A DNA stretch of 64,000 nt from Posidonia oceanica (Eukaryota > Streptophyta > Magnoliopsida > Alismatales > Posidoniaceae), in the NCBI GenBank assembly GCA_037176725.1, contig JAZBRS010000049.1, positions 33,844,001 to 33,908,000 on the forward strand, read 5' to 3'. This document shows, piece after piece, positions 31,090-42,951 of this stretch. Numbering within the stretch: position 1 is the first letter of the stretch; each line of letters begins with the position of its first letter. Made by a program: the position numbers and the translations under genes. The notes below the pieces were generated by a model. The model was given only the letters and a program-made list of their open reading frames with translations. It had not been told where the DNA came from and ran no database searches.

Positions 31090-34000
31090 GTTCACGGGCG
31101 CGTCTGATGGTGGCAACTCTGATGTAGATGGCCCAAATAGACAAGCTAGCGGTGCTACTGATGGATAAGCTTCCAGGGTCACTGCTGGAGAATAAGCAGG
31201 GGTGCTCCTTGGGGGGCTCAAGGGCCCGGAGAGTGTAGTGCTCAGTTGGCCTTTTGTATCGGGCCGTAACTGAGAGAGCGCAGCCTCTGACGCCATAGGG
31301 TCTTGCCACGAGAGCTGCTGCGGGTCGTCAGGAGAATGCGGAGCGGACTGGGCCAACTGCATTCCTGAAGATGATGCTGAGGGAGCGGGCTGGGCCACGC
31401 TGCCGACTGAGTTGATGGACTGCCCCTCCAGAGATGGGGGCAGTGGCACTGATGTTGCAGTGACCGCTGGTAGCATGCTTGGTTCTGCCAAGAGGAGTGT
31501 CTCTGACTCCTGCACTGCTGCTGACTGTTCTTGAGAAGCTGGTGTGGCTGGAAAAGGATGAGAACTTGCTTTTGCCACAGGGCCTGCTGAACTGCCTGCT
31601 GTTTCTGCCAGAGGGAGAGCTGAATAAACTGACTGTGGGGCCTCTGCTCTGACCACTGTTTCTGCTGAACTGATTGGGACTGCCTCTGTTGCATCAGACT
31701 GCTCCTCATCCGAGTAGTAGTCCTCAACACACACCCAATCCTCAGTCGGCGCTGCGGCTTGGTAGTCAGTTGATCCCAGAATTCCTGCACTGGTAAAGTT
31801 AGTGAGGTCTCTGGGAATGGCTGGTGCACGATCCTTGAGCTGGAAGCAGTGATCTTCGTCGAGCTTTGGTTCGTAGCCGAGACCTTCAGACTTCCTTCGC
31901 TCCACTGCTATGATCGGCTCCGCGATCCCTTGGCCGTGACGCCCGAGTGGCGTACCCTTTGTGTAACCCCACCTGTGACATACATTCTCGACCATTCGAA
32001 AGGGGTTACTGTGAACGGCCAAAGAGTTGACACGTTCAAGATCAGGAACGAAGTTAACTGGCTCGCACCGGTTAACGCGATAGAGGGCTTCAGAAGTCTC
32101 AGGGTCAAATGGGATGGATTGCGAAGACACGGGAGAAACTGCTTCAATCCTCTCCTTCTCAAAGTTTTCCGCCATGACGACAATGACATCATCGCCACGA
32201 CGGTACTTTATCATTCGATGGAGGGTCGAAGGAAGGACCTGATGCTTGTGAAGCCAAGGGCGCTCAAGCAGAAGATTGAAGTTAGGCTTCAAGTCGACGA
32301 CATAGAATTCTACGTCGAAGACGACCGGGCCGATAGCCAGAGGGATAATCAGAATCCCTAGAGCGTCATGGTGAGTGTTGTCAAAAGCAGTCATTCCCTT
32401 CACGGCTGGCGTGATATCCTCGGCTTTGAATCCGAGCTTGGTTGCTGTACGCAAGGGGCAGACGTTAAGGCCTGACCCGTTATCAACCAGTGTCAGGGGA
32501 ATGCGAAAGTTTTTGAACTGCACCGTGACGAATAAGGGCTGGTTGTGATTAATCCCTGCCGGAGGTAGCTCATCACTCGTAAAAGAGATGACCTGGGGCT
32601 CCGCGATTAACCCAACCATGCTCTCCAAGGCAGAAGGCTCAATGGACTGGGACACACGAGCAGCCTGGAACACACGAAGAAAAGCCTCGCGATGTTCGGC
32701 AGAAGTGTGGATCAAATCCCAGATGGAGATGTCGGCTTTAACCTTCTTAAGCTGGGAGGTTAGGTCTGCTCTAGGTTGGTCTCTCCTAACAGCTGGAGGG
32801 GTGATTCTAGCAGGTTCTACAGGGGTAGTGGCAGGAAGCTGGGTTACTACAGGCCGGCTAGGGGCTTGGCTAACTACAGGCTGATCTGGGGCTGGATTTG
32901 CTGAGGGTTGGCCTGAGGATGGGGGTATAACAGGTCTGGGATGAGTTGGCCTAGTTGCCGGTGCTGGGGGCCTGTAAATCCTCCCCGATCGCGTTACTTC
33001 CGCGCACATTTCTGTGGCGTAGCTGTAAGGGACGCGATGGGTGTCCATGGTCAAGTTAATGACGACTGGAGCATGTGCTGCGAGCACAGGAGGGGTTACA
33101 GGGGGACCTACAGGATACTGAGGTCTGTCTAAAGGATATGGTTGTTGGGGTGGGAAGGCTGGGGCAGGTTGAGGTCTGCCTAGAAGGTGTGGTTGAGGTC
33201 GCCCTAGAAGGTGAATGGGAGAACTAGGCTGGGCTCTGGCTAAAAGGTGTACGGGAGATTGAGCCTGAGGGAGCACGGTGGGAGACGCGCGAGGGCGCTC
33301 CGGCCTGGCACGCGGTCGGATCAAATGGATTCCCGACTCGGAGCCGGCAACTGCCGCCAAATAGAGACTGACTGGGAAAGGCTCAGAGAGGTCAGAGATA
33401 AGATCAGAAGGGTCCACTACAGAGGTAGCAGGCCCAGAGGGAAAGACAGAGTGGACGCCTGAGGTTCCCGCCCTTCCCGGATAAGAGTGCTCCGGTAAAG
33501 GTTGGCGGACGATGCCAGAATGCGGGGGAACAGCTGGAGATGCAGATGCATGGGTGCGTGCTTGAGTGGAAGCCTCGTGCGTGTCGATCACAATCGTTCC
33601 CGATTCGATCAGGTCCTGAATTGCGTTCCGCAGGGAGAAGCAATTATCCGTCGAATGCCCGACGCTTCGATGGAAATTGCAGAAGAGGTCCGGCCTAAAC
33701 CAATGCGGCAGAGGGCTTGGCGGCGGACGAACCTCCGGGAACTTCAGGAGCGATGCCACCTTTGGCAAGATGACCGTGAGTGGTTCCACCAGTGGGGTGA
33801 AATTCCGCCTCTCAGCGGGTGGTCTTCTTTGCCTTGGGCCTTGCTGAACCGGTGCGGCAGGATAGACCGGTCTAGCGGTGGTTGTGATGTGCGGTGTGTG
33901 CAGGATCCTAGGTGCAGGAGCGTACACCACCTGAGCTGGGGCAGGCCGTGACGGCAAGCGAACAGGCACAGCAGGAGAATCGACGAATGCAACAGCGGGT

Positions 34001-34224
34001 TTCGGCGAGTCCTTCCTCTTCGGGCGGTTGTTGTTGCTGCCGCTGTTGTTGTTGTTGGAGGTGCTGCTGTTGGCACTGTTGCTGCTTATCACTGCCTGCT
34101 TAGCGAACGCAGAGAGAGCTGGGAAGTTGCCACTCCGCAAAGAACTCTCCACGCGCGCTCCAGCTCTGATGAGTGCCGCAAAAGTAGTGACTGGTTGAAT
34201 GCTAAGCAAAGCTCCGAGAGACGG
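31090..34224 (-). CDS. gag-pro: E2 gag C-terminal part, zinc knuckle, protease and G-patch
   Basis: This is in frame with gag after a TAG at 34225-34227. In order it has: LSIQPVTTFAALIRAG (end of the gag core); an Asn/Ser-rich stretch with a basic RPKRKDSPKP; a zinc knuckle FCNFHRSVGHSTDNC (C-x2-H-x4-H-x4-C, the variant usual in Tat/Athila gags); a Pro-rich region; a pepsin-like protease with active site VDNGSGLNV near 32463-32492 and the tail LLLERPWLHKH/PSTLHR; then a G-patch-like WGYTKGTPLGRHGQGI and a Ser/Gln-rich end. The protease would process the polyprotein. DNG-S replaces the more common D-[ST]-G; E1 has the same, so it is a family trait. Confidence 0.92.
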
Positions 34225-34227
34225 CTA

Positions 34228-35685
34228 CGCCCCTTTGATAACGATCTCGATAGATTCCTCGTCAGAGGGTCTATCCCGAACCTGAGAGGCAAGGGCGCGC
34301 CAGCGGCCGACGTACTCCCCGAACGGCTCGCCAGAGTTCTGCTTGATGGCGATCAAGTCCGCCCTCTTTGGGACAAGATCGAGGTTGAAGGAGTATTGCT
34401 CCAGGAACGCCTGACTGAGGTCGTTCCAAGTCTTGATGGCTGACATATCGAGTGATGTGAACCACTTGAGCGCCGGCCCGGTCAAACTCTTCTGGAACAA
34501 GCGGATCAGCAACCTCTCGTCAGCCTGAAGCTGAGCGAGATCACCGCAATACGCCTTCAGGTGTGCTACAGGGCAGCCCCTACCATTATACTTCTCGAAG
34601 TCCGGGATTTTGAACTTCGGAGGGAGTACCGCCTCTGGAAAGCAACAGAGGTCTCGGAATTGGTAGGTCTGGTGCTCAGTACCCTGCACTAGTCGTAGTG
34701 CCTTCTCCAAGATGTCCATCCGGTTGTTGATGGGGTCTGGAATTGCTGCTGTAGGAGAGGGATCAGCAGGAGTAGCGAGCACATACGCCGAATGGGTCGC
34801 ACCTAAGTGCTCCTCCGGATCTACCATAGCGTCGCCTGGTGGAGCAACGGGATGGCCGGCGTATCCGTGCTGGGGGATAGTGTATGCAGGAGTGTATGCA
34901 GGATGCTGGACTTGAGGGAGAGGAGAAGAATAAATGCCATGCTGTGCTGGGACAGGGGTAGGATGGCGGAGCACCAGTTGCTGTGCAGGCGGGGTGCCAG
35001 ACAGCGAGCCAGTGAGGTACTGGGCTCCAGCCGACCCAAAGGGTTGACCACCAGAAGAAAGTGGAGCATGCTGTGCCAAGTGTTGTGCAGGAGGCGGTAA
35101 GCGAGCCCCCATCGTCGGAACCGTGAGCAGTTGCGACGATGGTCGAGGCGGAGGTGTAGAGGTCGATGCGAGGAATGCAGGAACTGGCCTTGGAGGAACC
35201 TCAGGAACGATAGAGATAGAAGGAGGACGAACTGACAGAGCCATGCCCTGCAGTCTCTGGGCAAGCTCCATCAGGTGCTGGTACTGCGCCTCGGGCGTCT
35301 CACCAGTGGGGACGCTGAAGTGCAGTGCCGGCGGCGGCTGAGAAGCAAGAGGCACAGACACAGATGGTCCGGGAAGGAGGGGATCTACAGAAAAAGTCGC
35401 AGCAACGGTGGAAGGGATGTCGAAAGCGACGTATCCCTGGGACGGAGGGGGTAGTGGCGTCTCCGGAGCGCGAGTAACGGCCGTCAAGATAGACTCGGCG
35501 ACCGGATCCGGAGGAAGGGAGGCTTGCCACTGTCCCGGGGTGTACTGAGAACCTAGAGACGCTAGAGGAGGAAACCCTGGCGTCGGAGGGGGAACAAGTG
35601 GGACAGAAAGAGCAACCGGGGGGGCCAGAATGGAAACACCCTCCGTGACAGGAGTAAAAGAAGGCTCACTAACGTACTGGGCCAT
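34228..35685 (-). CDS. gag: E2 gag N-terminal part and capsid-like core
   Basis: The first ATG is at 35683-35685 (MAQ), matched by the ATG at 61690 in E4. The frame is open upstream to 35844 and stays similar to E4 there, so translation may start earlier. The first 300 residues are Pro/Ala-rich and probably disordered. The retrotransposon gag core spans about 34225-34640: CPVAHLKAYCGDLAQLQADE, FQKSLTGPALKWFTSLD, TWNDLSQAFLEQYSFNLD and EPFGEYVGRWRALASQVRD. It would build the cytoplasmic particle. A TAG at 34225-34227 follows IEIVIKGA; E4 has the same stop and E1 has CAG. Confidence 0.93.
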
Positions 35686-37000
35686 TGCTGACCTGGAGCG
35701 TGTGAGAACTGGGCTGCGACGGGTATTCAAGCGATGCTTCCTAAGAGGAGCTATCGTCGCAAGTGCGGATAGCTCGGAAGGGGAATGGTCGCGAACTAAG
35801 TCGCAAAAGGGGGTCAACGAGGGTCGGTACTCAAGCTCTGGCAAAGGGAACTCGCTTACCGATCACGCTGACACAACAGAAGGAAATTAGGGTTAGAAAC
35901 TAGAGGATGAATGCAAATGAGTTAGTTAAGTGGCGTGAATGATATGCATGCTTTCTAGTATGCCCCCCTTACCTAACTAGTGTTTCCTAGCAAGGCTGTC
36001 TACTCCGGGTATCCCTGGGTGTACGGGTCACCGACTCAGGTCAGAAAAAGTAGGTCCCCTGTCTAACTCCCGGCCCAAAGCTCAGGTAATGACAGGGTGG
36101 TGCGTTAGTGGCCTCTACCCCGCCAAAGCGTGGGTGGTACCCTCTACTAACACCGACACGACCCCCGGACAAGGAGGGGACGGACCGACCAACTTATGCC
36201 ACGCCCAAAGCAGTGGAACAAGAGGCCGGAATCGTCCTTCGCAGACTAGTAGGTGGACTCAGAGGAGAAGAATGCATGCCCTATATGATGCTTATGCAAA
36301 TGATTAGAGTTTTTTATCTTGCACATTTTATTAACCAAAAAGGGAGTGAAGGATTGTTTGTAGTCTCTAGTTGCCCCTAGAAGTTCTTTTTACTTGCATT
36401 TTTTAGTTAACCATGGGGGAAGCAGACAGGTCTCTACTATCCTAAGCATGGCATGTGCAAAAGGGAAGAAAATCAATCCAAATGGCAAGCAACCATCATA
36501 CAACACAACAAAAGGCATGTTCATGGCATGTGCGAGTGTTTGTGAATATGATGGTGAAAAAGAAGCATTCATCAAGTCAAAAGGCATGTAAGCATAGTAT
36601 GTGCGTGTGTAGTGGCATAGCAAGGGTGTAAAAGAAGCATTCAACATCCAAAAAGCATGTATTTTAGCCAAACAAAGTATGTAGACATACAATGTGCAAG
36701 AATTAAAGCAATAATAAGCAAGTAAGGCAAAACAAGGTAAAAGTAAGCAGACTGTAAAAGAAATAGGAGTATAAGCAAGACCATAAGTAAATAAACAAGC
36801 AAATAAGCGAAGCCAGGTAAAAGAAAGCGCAAACCGAGGCGAAAGAGGTGCAAAACCCAAGCAAAGTAGCCACGAAGCGACTTGCTAGGAGTTTGCACAA
36901 AAAGGCGAGCAAAACAGGCAAGGAAGGCACACAAGGTAGACAAAACTACAAAACAAGCGAGCGAAAAGCCGAGAACGAAAGCCGGAGTCTAGTCTGATCA
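35686..37000 (-). other. E2 untranslated leader
   Basis: This is the leader between the PBS and the gag ATG, about 1.3 kb. The LTR part of the 5' UTR is longer still. A pyrimidine-rich stretch ending in GTTGTGTCAG (AG at 35868-35869) resembles a 3' splice site and recurs in E1 (46313) and E4 (61508). A second PBS-like block lies at 36855-36872. A block around 36000-36300 is shared with E1 and E4. No gene is seen. Confidence 0.7.
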
Positions 37001-37018
37001 TCCCCAGCAGAGTCGCCA
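37001..37018 (-). other. E2 primer binding site (tRNA-Arg)
   Basis: On the minus strand TGGCGACTCTGCTGGGGA begins one base after the LTR end (CTACA). It is complementary to a tRNA 3' end TCCCCAGCAGAGTCGCCA, which fits plant tRNA-Arg (..CCCCAGYGGAGTCG-CCA) as I recall it, with one mismatch. tRNA-Arg is the primer reported for Ogre elements. Confidence 0.85.
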
Positions 37019-37019
37019 C

Positions 37020-40000
37020 TGTAGCGATCCCGATCGGAACCAGGCTCGCTATTTAGCAGCGATTGAGATCCGAGGAAGAGGCTCAACTCGAAAAACACTT
37101 AAAATCGAGGAGAAAAAGGAAAAGATAAGACAAATCAGAGTCGCCACCACGTCTATTAACGGAAGACGAGGAAAACCGGGGTAATGCGTGAATTAACGCG
37201 CAAAACCGAGCGATAAATGCAAAGCAAAGCAATGCAAAGGGAAACAAATGCAAACAAATGCAAATGAGATGACTCTAGCCTAGGATAAGGGCGGTACGGT
37301 CATTGCGGGCCAAAAGACAGGGTAAGGACTCCTGTTACGTGCGGGGAAGGTATTAGGCACCCCCGACACGCCCGAAAATCGGTCTTTCTAGGCTTACGCT
37401 CGCATACGCAGAAAGATACAGGATTGAATGCCTATGTGCCTATGAATGCCTAAATGAATGCTCAAGGAGTGCTCTAAGTGGGAAGAAACGATGCAAGGAA
37501 GTAAACGTGCTCTCTAAGTGCTCAGCTGCGCTGTCTGTGTTCCGAACCAGGCGTAACCTAGCTCGTGAGAACTCCAGGCAGTAAGCATCACAGCCCTATA
37601 TGCAAATGCAAGCGAGGAAACAAAACAGCGTGAAAACCATGTAATGGGATCGACATGCAAGAGAAAACGGCGCGAAACACGCAAAACGAGGCAGGAAGCA
37701 AACAACGCACGCAAAACGATGCAAAAAAGCGAAATCGTCACGCAAAACGAGCGGAAAACAAGGCAGCACGTAAAACGAGACAAGAGAGCAAGAAGGTACG
37801 CAAAACAGGACGAGAAAACAGAATGGTACGCAAAACGGGGCGAAGGAATAAAATCGGCACGCAAAACGAACGAGAAGGCAAGACAGTGCGCAAAACGAGA
37901 CAAGAAAACAGATGGGCACGCAAAACGGAGCGAAAACGAGGGCGGGCACGCGAAACGGTGCCAAAACAGCGAAGCAAAAACCTCGAAAAAGCCATGCAAA
38001 TGCGAGGATGCAGAAAGAGATTAAAAGGGGTCGAAAGGGAGGCAAGACAACGTGTGTATAAGAACAAACGCTGTTTAGGACCACTCAGAGTAGGTGTGAA
38101 GACCTACTGAGGGGAGAAGGGGCAAATGGAGGGATTACCACCTCTTTGCGACTATTTCCCACTAAACCGTTCCACGGTGTGTCTCGCATGCCGCCCAAAG
38201 CTCGCGATGCGATCGGATCGTGGAAAAAGGGGAAGAAAGTCACATAAAGTGGCAAATCCAGGGAGAACGCAACACGAGACACACAGGGAAACGCGAAACG
38301 AGAATTTGAATAGACAAGCAGAAGGGGGAAGTCCTATTCTACATGCTTAAAGAGACAGAAAGCGAAAACAGGGAAAACTGTGCAAATGCCATGCAAATGA
38401 ATGCATTGCAGGGGTTCAGGAGGACATACCAGGAAATCCGGGAGCCTGATCTGAAATCTGTCTGGTCTATGCTGAAGAGCGCTTCGCTGCGGTCGCTTAG
38501 GCAGCTCACTTGAGAAGATCCAACGGCCGGATTGGAAGATATCGCAGCTCCAAGGCAGAAGGGCCAGAACAGGGGAGAAGAACAGATCTAGGTGTTCAGG
38601 AGGTCCTAGGGATGTGAAAAAGGGTCCTCCCAAGTGAAAGGGAGCTAGGAGTGCTTAGTGTGTGCAAAGGGGATGCTGAAATGCAAGACTAAATGGATGC
38701 AGAATGCATGCAAAAGCAAGAAAAAGTAAAGAAAAGAAGCTGGGAAAAAACTAGGATTTCAGAAAGTATTTTGAAAAAGAAGAGGGGCTAAAAAATGCAA
38801 ATTTCCCAGAAAACAGGGTTCCACAGGAGAGGATTTTGAAAACAGGGGAAGACAAGGGTCTATTTGGCAAAAAACTAGGCTCAGAAAGGTGTTTTGAAAA
38901 GAAGGTATGCTTTGAAAGAGATTTTGAAACCAAAAGGGGTCAGAGTGCAATTTTAAAAAAATCTAGGGTCTAAGATGCAAATTTTCCAGAAAACAAGGTC
39001 CTGGGGAGTCTGGGGGTACTAGTGGAAGGTCTGTATGAAATTTGGTAGGCATAGGGGCTAAAATGCAACCTAGGGGCAAAATGGTCTTTTCACATGATTT
39101 TTAAAGCATGCAGGGACCTAAGTGTGGTTTTGAAAACATGCAGGGGTTGAAAATGCAATTTAGTATGGAAAATATACTCTGAGAATTAAATGACAGGACC
39201 ACAGTGCAATTTCTGGAAAATATGGGGTTAAAAATGCAATGCAGTAAGTTAAAATGCATGCAGCACAGTTACTGTCCATTTAAAATGGACCTAACTGCAA
39301 ATATGATAAAGTAGAGGGGCTAATATGCAATGCATCAACCAAAAATAAAAATCAGAACCTAAGTTTCTACAGTGCATGTACTTAAATGCAAAAACAGAAA
39401 AATGCAGGGACTTGGAATGCAATGCAGTATGCAAAAATAAAAAATAATCCTAAGTTCTAACAGTGCATGGGACTTAAATGCAAAAATAAAAACATGCAAG
39501 GGGCCAGGATGCAATGCAGTATGGTAAAATATAAGTAAATAAATGAACTGACTTGGTACAGGACTTAAGTGCAAAAAAAGAAAACAGGAGGACTAAACTA
39601 CAAAATATTAAAGCAGCACAACACAGTAGATGGATCAACTTGCAAATACTGAAAACTATAAACAGATTATGCAATTTAGCATAGTATTTAATTAAAAACC
39701 AAGCAGAATAAATGAAATAAGGACTGGAATGCAAAAATGAGGAAACTTAGGACAGACATGCAATATTTACCCTAAAACTATATAAACTGAAAAATAAGTA
39801 AACAGTGCTGATCGTCGACGGCGACGAGCACTGTAGCACGAAGCTTCCAGAGCTCGTGCCGTCGACAGGGGAGGCTGAGGATGCGCGGGAAGGCGGAGAG
39901 CAACGTCGGCGATCGTCCGGAGCTCCGGGGGTCGACTAGAACTCACTCTGCTGGTCGGAGTGTCCGAAGGAAAAGCAGCCGGCGCCGGAGAAGGAGGACT

Positions 40001-42946
40001 GTCCGGCGAGCTGAAGACGGAGCAGGAGGTCCGGAAAGCCTATTCTAAAGGCTGGGGAAGCAAGAGAAGAAGGAGAGGAAGCTAGGGGAAGCAGTGATTA
40101 CCTTTTCCCGCGCTTGAGTCGTTCCCCCGACGTCAGTGACTTCAGCTGTCGCCGGTGGAGGCCGTCTGGTTGCTGCAGACGTTGCCGGCTGCTCGCGGAG
40201 GTTGGAATCACTTCAGAACGTCCCTCCGGTGCTTCCTGATCGACCGGACCGAAGTTCTGCAGCTCAGGTAACGTTTTGGCTTTTCTGGGTTCAGAGGATG
40301 CTGCCGGAGGTCGAGGGAGGTGTCCGCTGCTCGTCGGCTTGGATGGAGCGTTCTGGGAGATTGCTGGAGGTGCGGGGAGTGGTTCTGGGCGGTTGAATTG
40401 TTTTTTGGGAGGCTGTAGGTGGAGATTGGAAGTCGGCTGGTTTTCTGATCAGTGGGTGGCGTAAGTGTTTGTGGTGGAGTTTGGAAGCTGTGGTGAGCGG
40501 TTGGGTTTGAGGCCGGGGGCTTTAGAAAGGTGGAGGCCTGGTGAGTGACTGGGTGAAGTTTGGGGGGGAGTTGCGGGCTGGAGTGATGGGAATTGTGAGA
40601 GAATGGAGCTGGGTTGCAGGTCTGGTGATCAGGGTGTCTCTGGGTGGTTTTAGGTGGTTTCAGTGGGTGGAATGGCCGGAGAATGAGGCTGGGAAATGGC
40701 TGGGTTTTGGGTGAATTTGGGGGAGCAATGGGGAGAAGTGTGGAGGCTTGGAGTGGTATTGGGGGATTGGAAAAGAAAGAAGGATGCTTTGCTGATATTT
40801 TCAGAGAAGAAAAGAAGAGGACTGGATGGGGGGGATCGGGCTCTGATGAGGGCTTCTCTCCGGGATGCCCAGAACTCACAAACACTCTCTTTTCCACTCT
40901 CTTTTCACTCCGGAATTGGAAGAGGATCAGGGGAGAAGGAAGATCGCACAGAAAGGAAGGAAAATTCGGATTTTGGTCTCTGGTTTGCTGGTGGTCTCTC
41001 GTTGCTTGCTTGCTCACTGACGGTTTTCTGATGATCCTCTAGTTGAAGGAAAGGACGGGAGGCTTATATCTGGGGAGGGGAGGCTGCTGGCGCGCTGGGA
41101 GTTTTTGAAATCCACCGGCGGCCACTGCAGCAGAGAAGACCGGTGTCGTCTGACTCCGGAAAAACCGCTGAGACGAGGGAGAGGCGGCGAGCTGCTGTAG
41201 ATTGACACGATGGAGGACTCAAATTCGAATGGAGGAGGGAATCCTGTTGCCACAGCTTCGCGGGAGAATCGGCCGGAAAAAAAAAATGCAGAGGAAGATT
41301 GAGGAAGAAGAAGGGTGGGGAAGGCCGGACTGTGGGCCGAGAAAAAAAAACGAAGAAATAAAAGAAAAAAGGAAACGGGCTGGATTGAGCCCAGTAAAGA
41401 AAAGAAAGAATAAAAAAGAAAAGTAAGAGAGAAGGAGAGGGTAGAATGGGGAAATAAGATAGGTAAAAATAAACTAAAAATAAATAAAAATATTAGAAGA
41501 GTTGTGCTGTAGATTAGGATTTTAATTAAGATTTTTAATGGTTATTTTGAGTTGATTAATGTGTTTTGGGCTTGATTAGGGTTTTAGGGCTTTGGTTTTG
41601 TTCTTAATTGGTTTTCACTTGATTAAATGTTTGTTAAACCTTTTTTAAATTGTTTTAAAAATTGTATTTCCCTTGTTGGACACTTAGGATATTAATTAGG
41701 ATTTTTCAGGATTTATTTCGCATCATTTTAGGGTTGGTTTTAGATTTTAAAGTTGTAGTCTTCTTAGGTTTTTTCTTTCTTAAGTCTTTTAAGTTATGTC
41801 TTGATTTTTTATTTAAGGATTTTTCTTGAAGTTTTTAGTTGGATTTTTTTGGTTTGATAGGGTGTTTTTAAGCTTTTCAGATGTGTTTTCTTTTTTTCTT
41901 TTTTTTTAATTAAGTTTTTACTTGTTTTTCTTATGTTTGTTAGGTTAAGTCTTTTGCCTTTCTTAATTACTTGTTCTAGTATTTGATTTTTTAATTCTTC
42001 TTTTTGGGTTTGTTTTTTAATTCCTCTGATGGGTTTTTACCTTTGGTGGTTCTTGATTTTATTTTAGCTTTTTCTTTGATTTTTCAGTGTTTTCTTTTGA
42101 TTTGTTTTGCATTTTTTAGTTTGCATGCTTGGTTTTCTTTTTAGCTTGCTTAAGTTAAGTTTAAGTTGTTGATTGCTTGTTTAACATTTTTAATTGTTTT
42201 TCTTAGTGCACTGATTTGTTTGTTTTATGTTTTGAGATTTTACAGATTTTTATGGGTTTTTGTGGATTTTTGCAAAAGGGAGAAAAGGAAAAGAGAAGGA
42301 GGGAAGAAATGGAATAAAGGAAAAAGGATAGATTGGAGGAAAACGATTTTTAAAAATTCAGAAAAAGTGTTAAAAATAAAGTAAAAATCAGGATAAAATA
42401 GAGGAGGGATAGAAGCACAGAGGGGGCCCACAGCCAGACCCAAAAAAGGATGAGAAGGGCGGAAAAAGGGAGATGATAATCAGGAGAGAGAGAGGAGAGA
42501 GAAAATGATAATCTCGGAGAGAGAAAAGGATAATTTGAGTGAAAGAGGGTCTTAATGGTCTTGGAATGGGGTGAAAATTGGTGGGTGGGTAGTCTAAGTT
42601 TTGAAGTCTTGGGTCTGAAATTTTGGTTTGATTTTAAGGAGGTTTTGGAGGGGTTTCAAGGTGTAGGAAAAGGACAGTTTCACCTAAGTTTTCTAGGGTT
42701 TTTGGGAATGGGTCAGGCTTGGAAATTCCTAGGTTTTTGGGTAGGTTTGTTGAGTGGATAGTGGTGGGTTTTCCTATGAATTTTGGTTAGGTTTTGAGGT
42801 TGGGAAGGGGGGTAGAGGTTTAGGCCAAAATGGGCTGATTTTGAAGGGTTGAGAGGAGGGTTAGGGTTAGGGTTTGGTTGGGGTTTGATCCAGCAACCAA
42901 CAAGAGGGCTCCAAAGGTCTAGGCCTGCCAAGATGGGGTGTCAACA
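37020..42946 (-). repeat. E2 5' LTR (5927 bp)
   Basis: This is the promoter copy. It is flanked on the right by the GATTG duplication and on the left by the PBS. Structure is as in the 3' LTR: AT-rich upstream half, TATA box (41061-41070), GC-rich segment (about 39800-41250), U-rich stretch, minisatellite (37645-37990) and conserved block (37329-37395). From the likely start site near 41035 to the gag ATG there would be about 5.35 kb of leader, which suggests that splicing removes part of it. A GGTATGT at 38424-38430 (minus strand) is a possible splice donor. Confidence 0.96.
41061..41070 (-). promoter_or_regulatory. TATA box of the E2 5' LTR
   Basis: GATATAAGCC on the minus strand is identical to the copy in the 3' LTR. 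It is preceded by GC-rich sequence and followed by C/T-rich sequence about 25-35 nt on, the usual setting of a plant core promoter. It is the best candidate for the start of the genomic RNA of E2. Confidence 0.62.
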
Positions 42947-42951
42947 GATTG
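42947..42951. repeat. Target site duplication of E2, right copy
   Basis: GATTG follows the LTR end GGTGTCAACA and matches 13956-13960. E1 protease sequence resumes immediately. Confidence 0.96.

Larger units (their letters stand above)
13961..42946 (-). mobile_element. E2: complete 28,986-bp Tat/Ogre-like LTR retrotransposon
   Basis: Both LTRs (13961-19890 and 37020-42946), the target duplication, tRNA-Arg PBS, polypurine tract and full gene set are present. LTR ends on the minus strand are TGTTGACACCCC and GGGATCGCTACA. The internal region is about 17.1 kb. I counted roughly 20 substitutions and a few short indels between the LTRs by eye, 17 of them transitions, or about 0.35 percent. With the often-used grass rate of 1.3e-8 per site per year this is on the order of 0.1-0.2 million years; the rate is an assumption. 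The pol frame is continuous except for three stops. The size is at the upper end for known plant LTR retrotransposons. Confidence 0.97.

Noticed and set aside
37001..37018. A tRNA gene fragment
   Set aside because: Only 18 nt match a tRNA 3' end, including the non-templated CCA, and it lies one base from an LTR, so it is a primer binding site.
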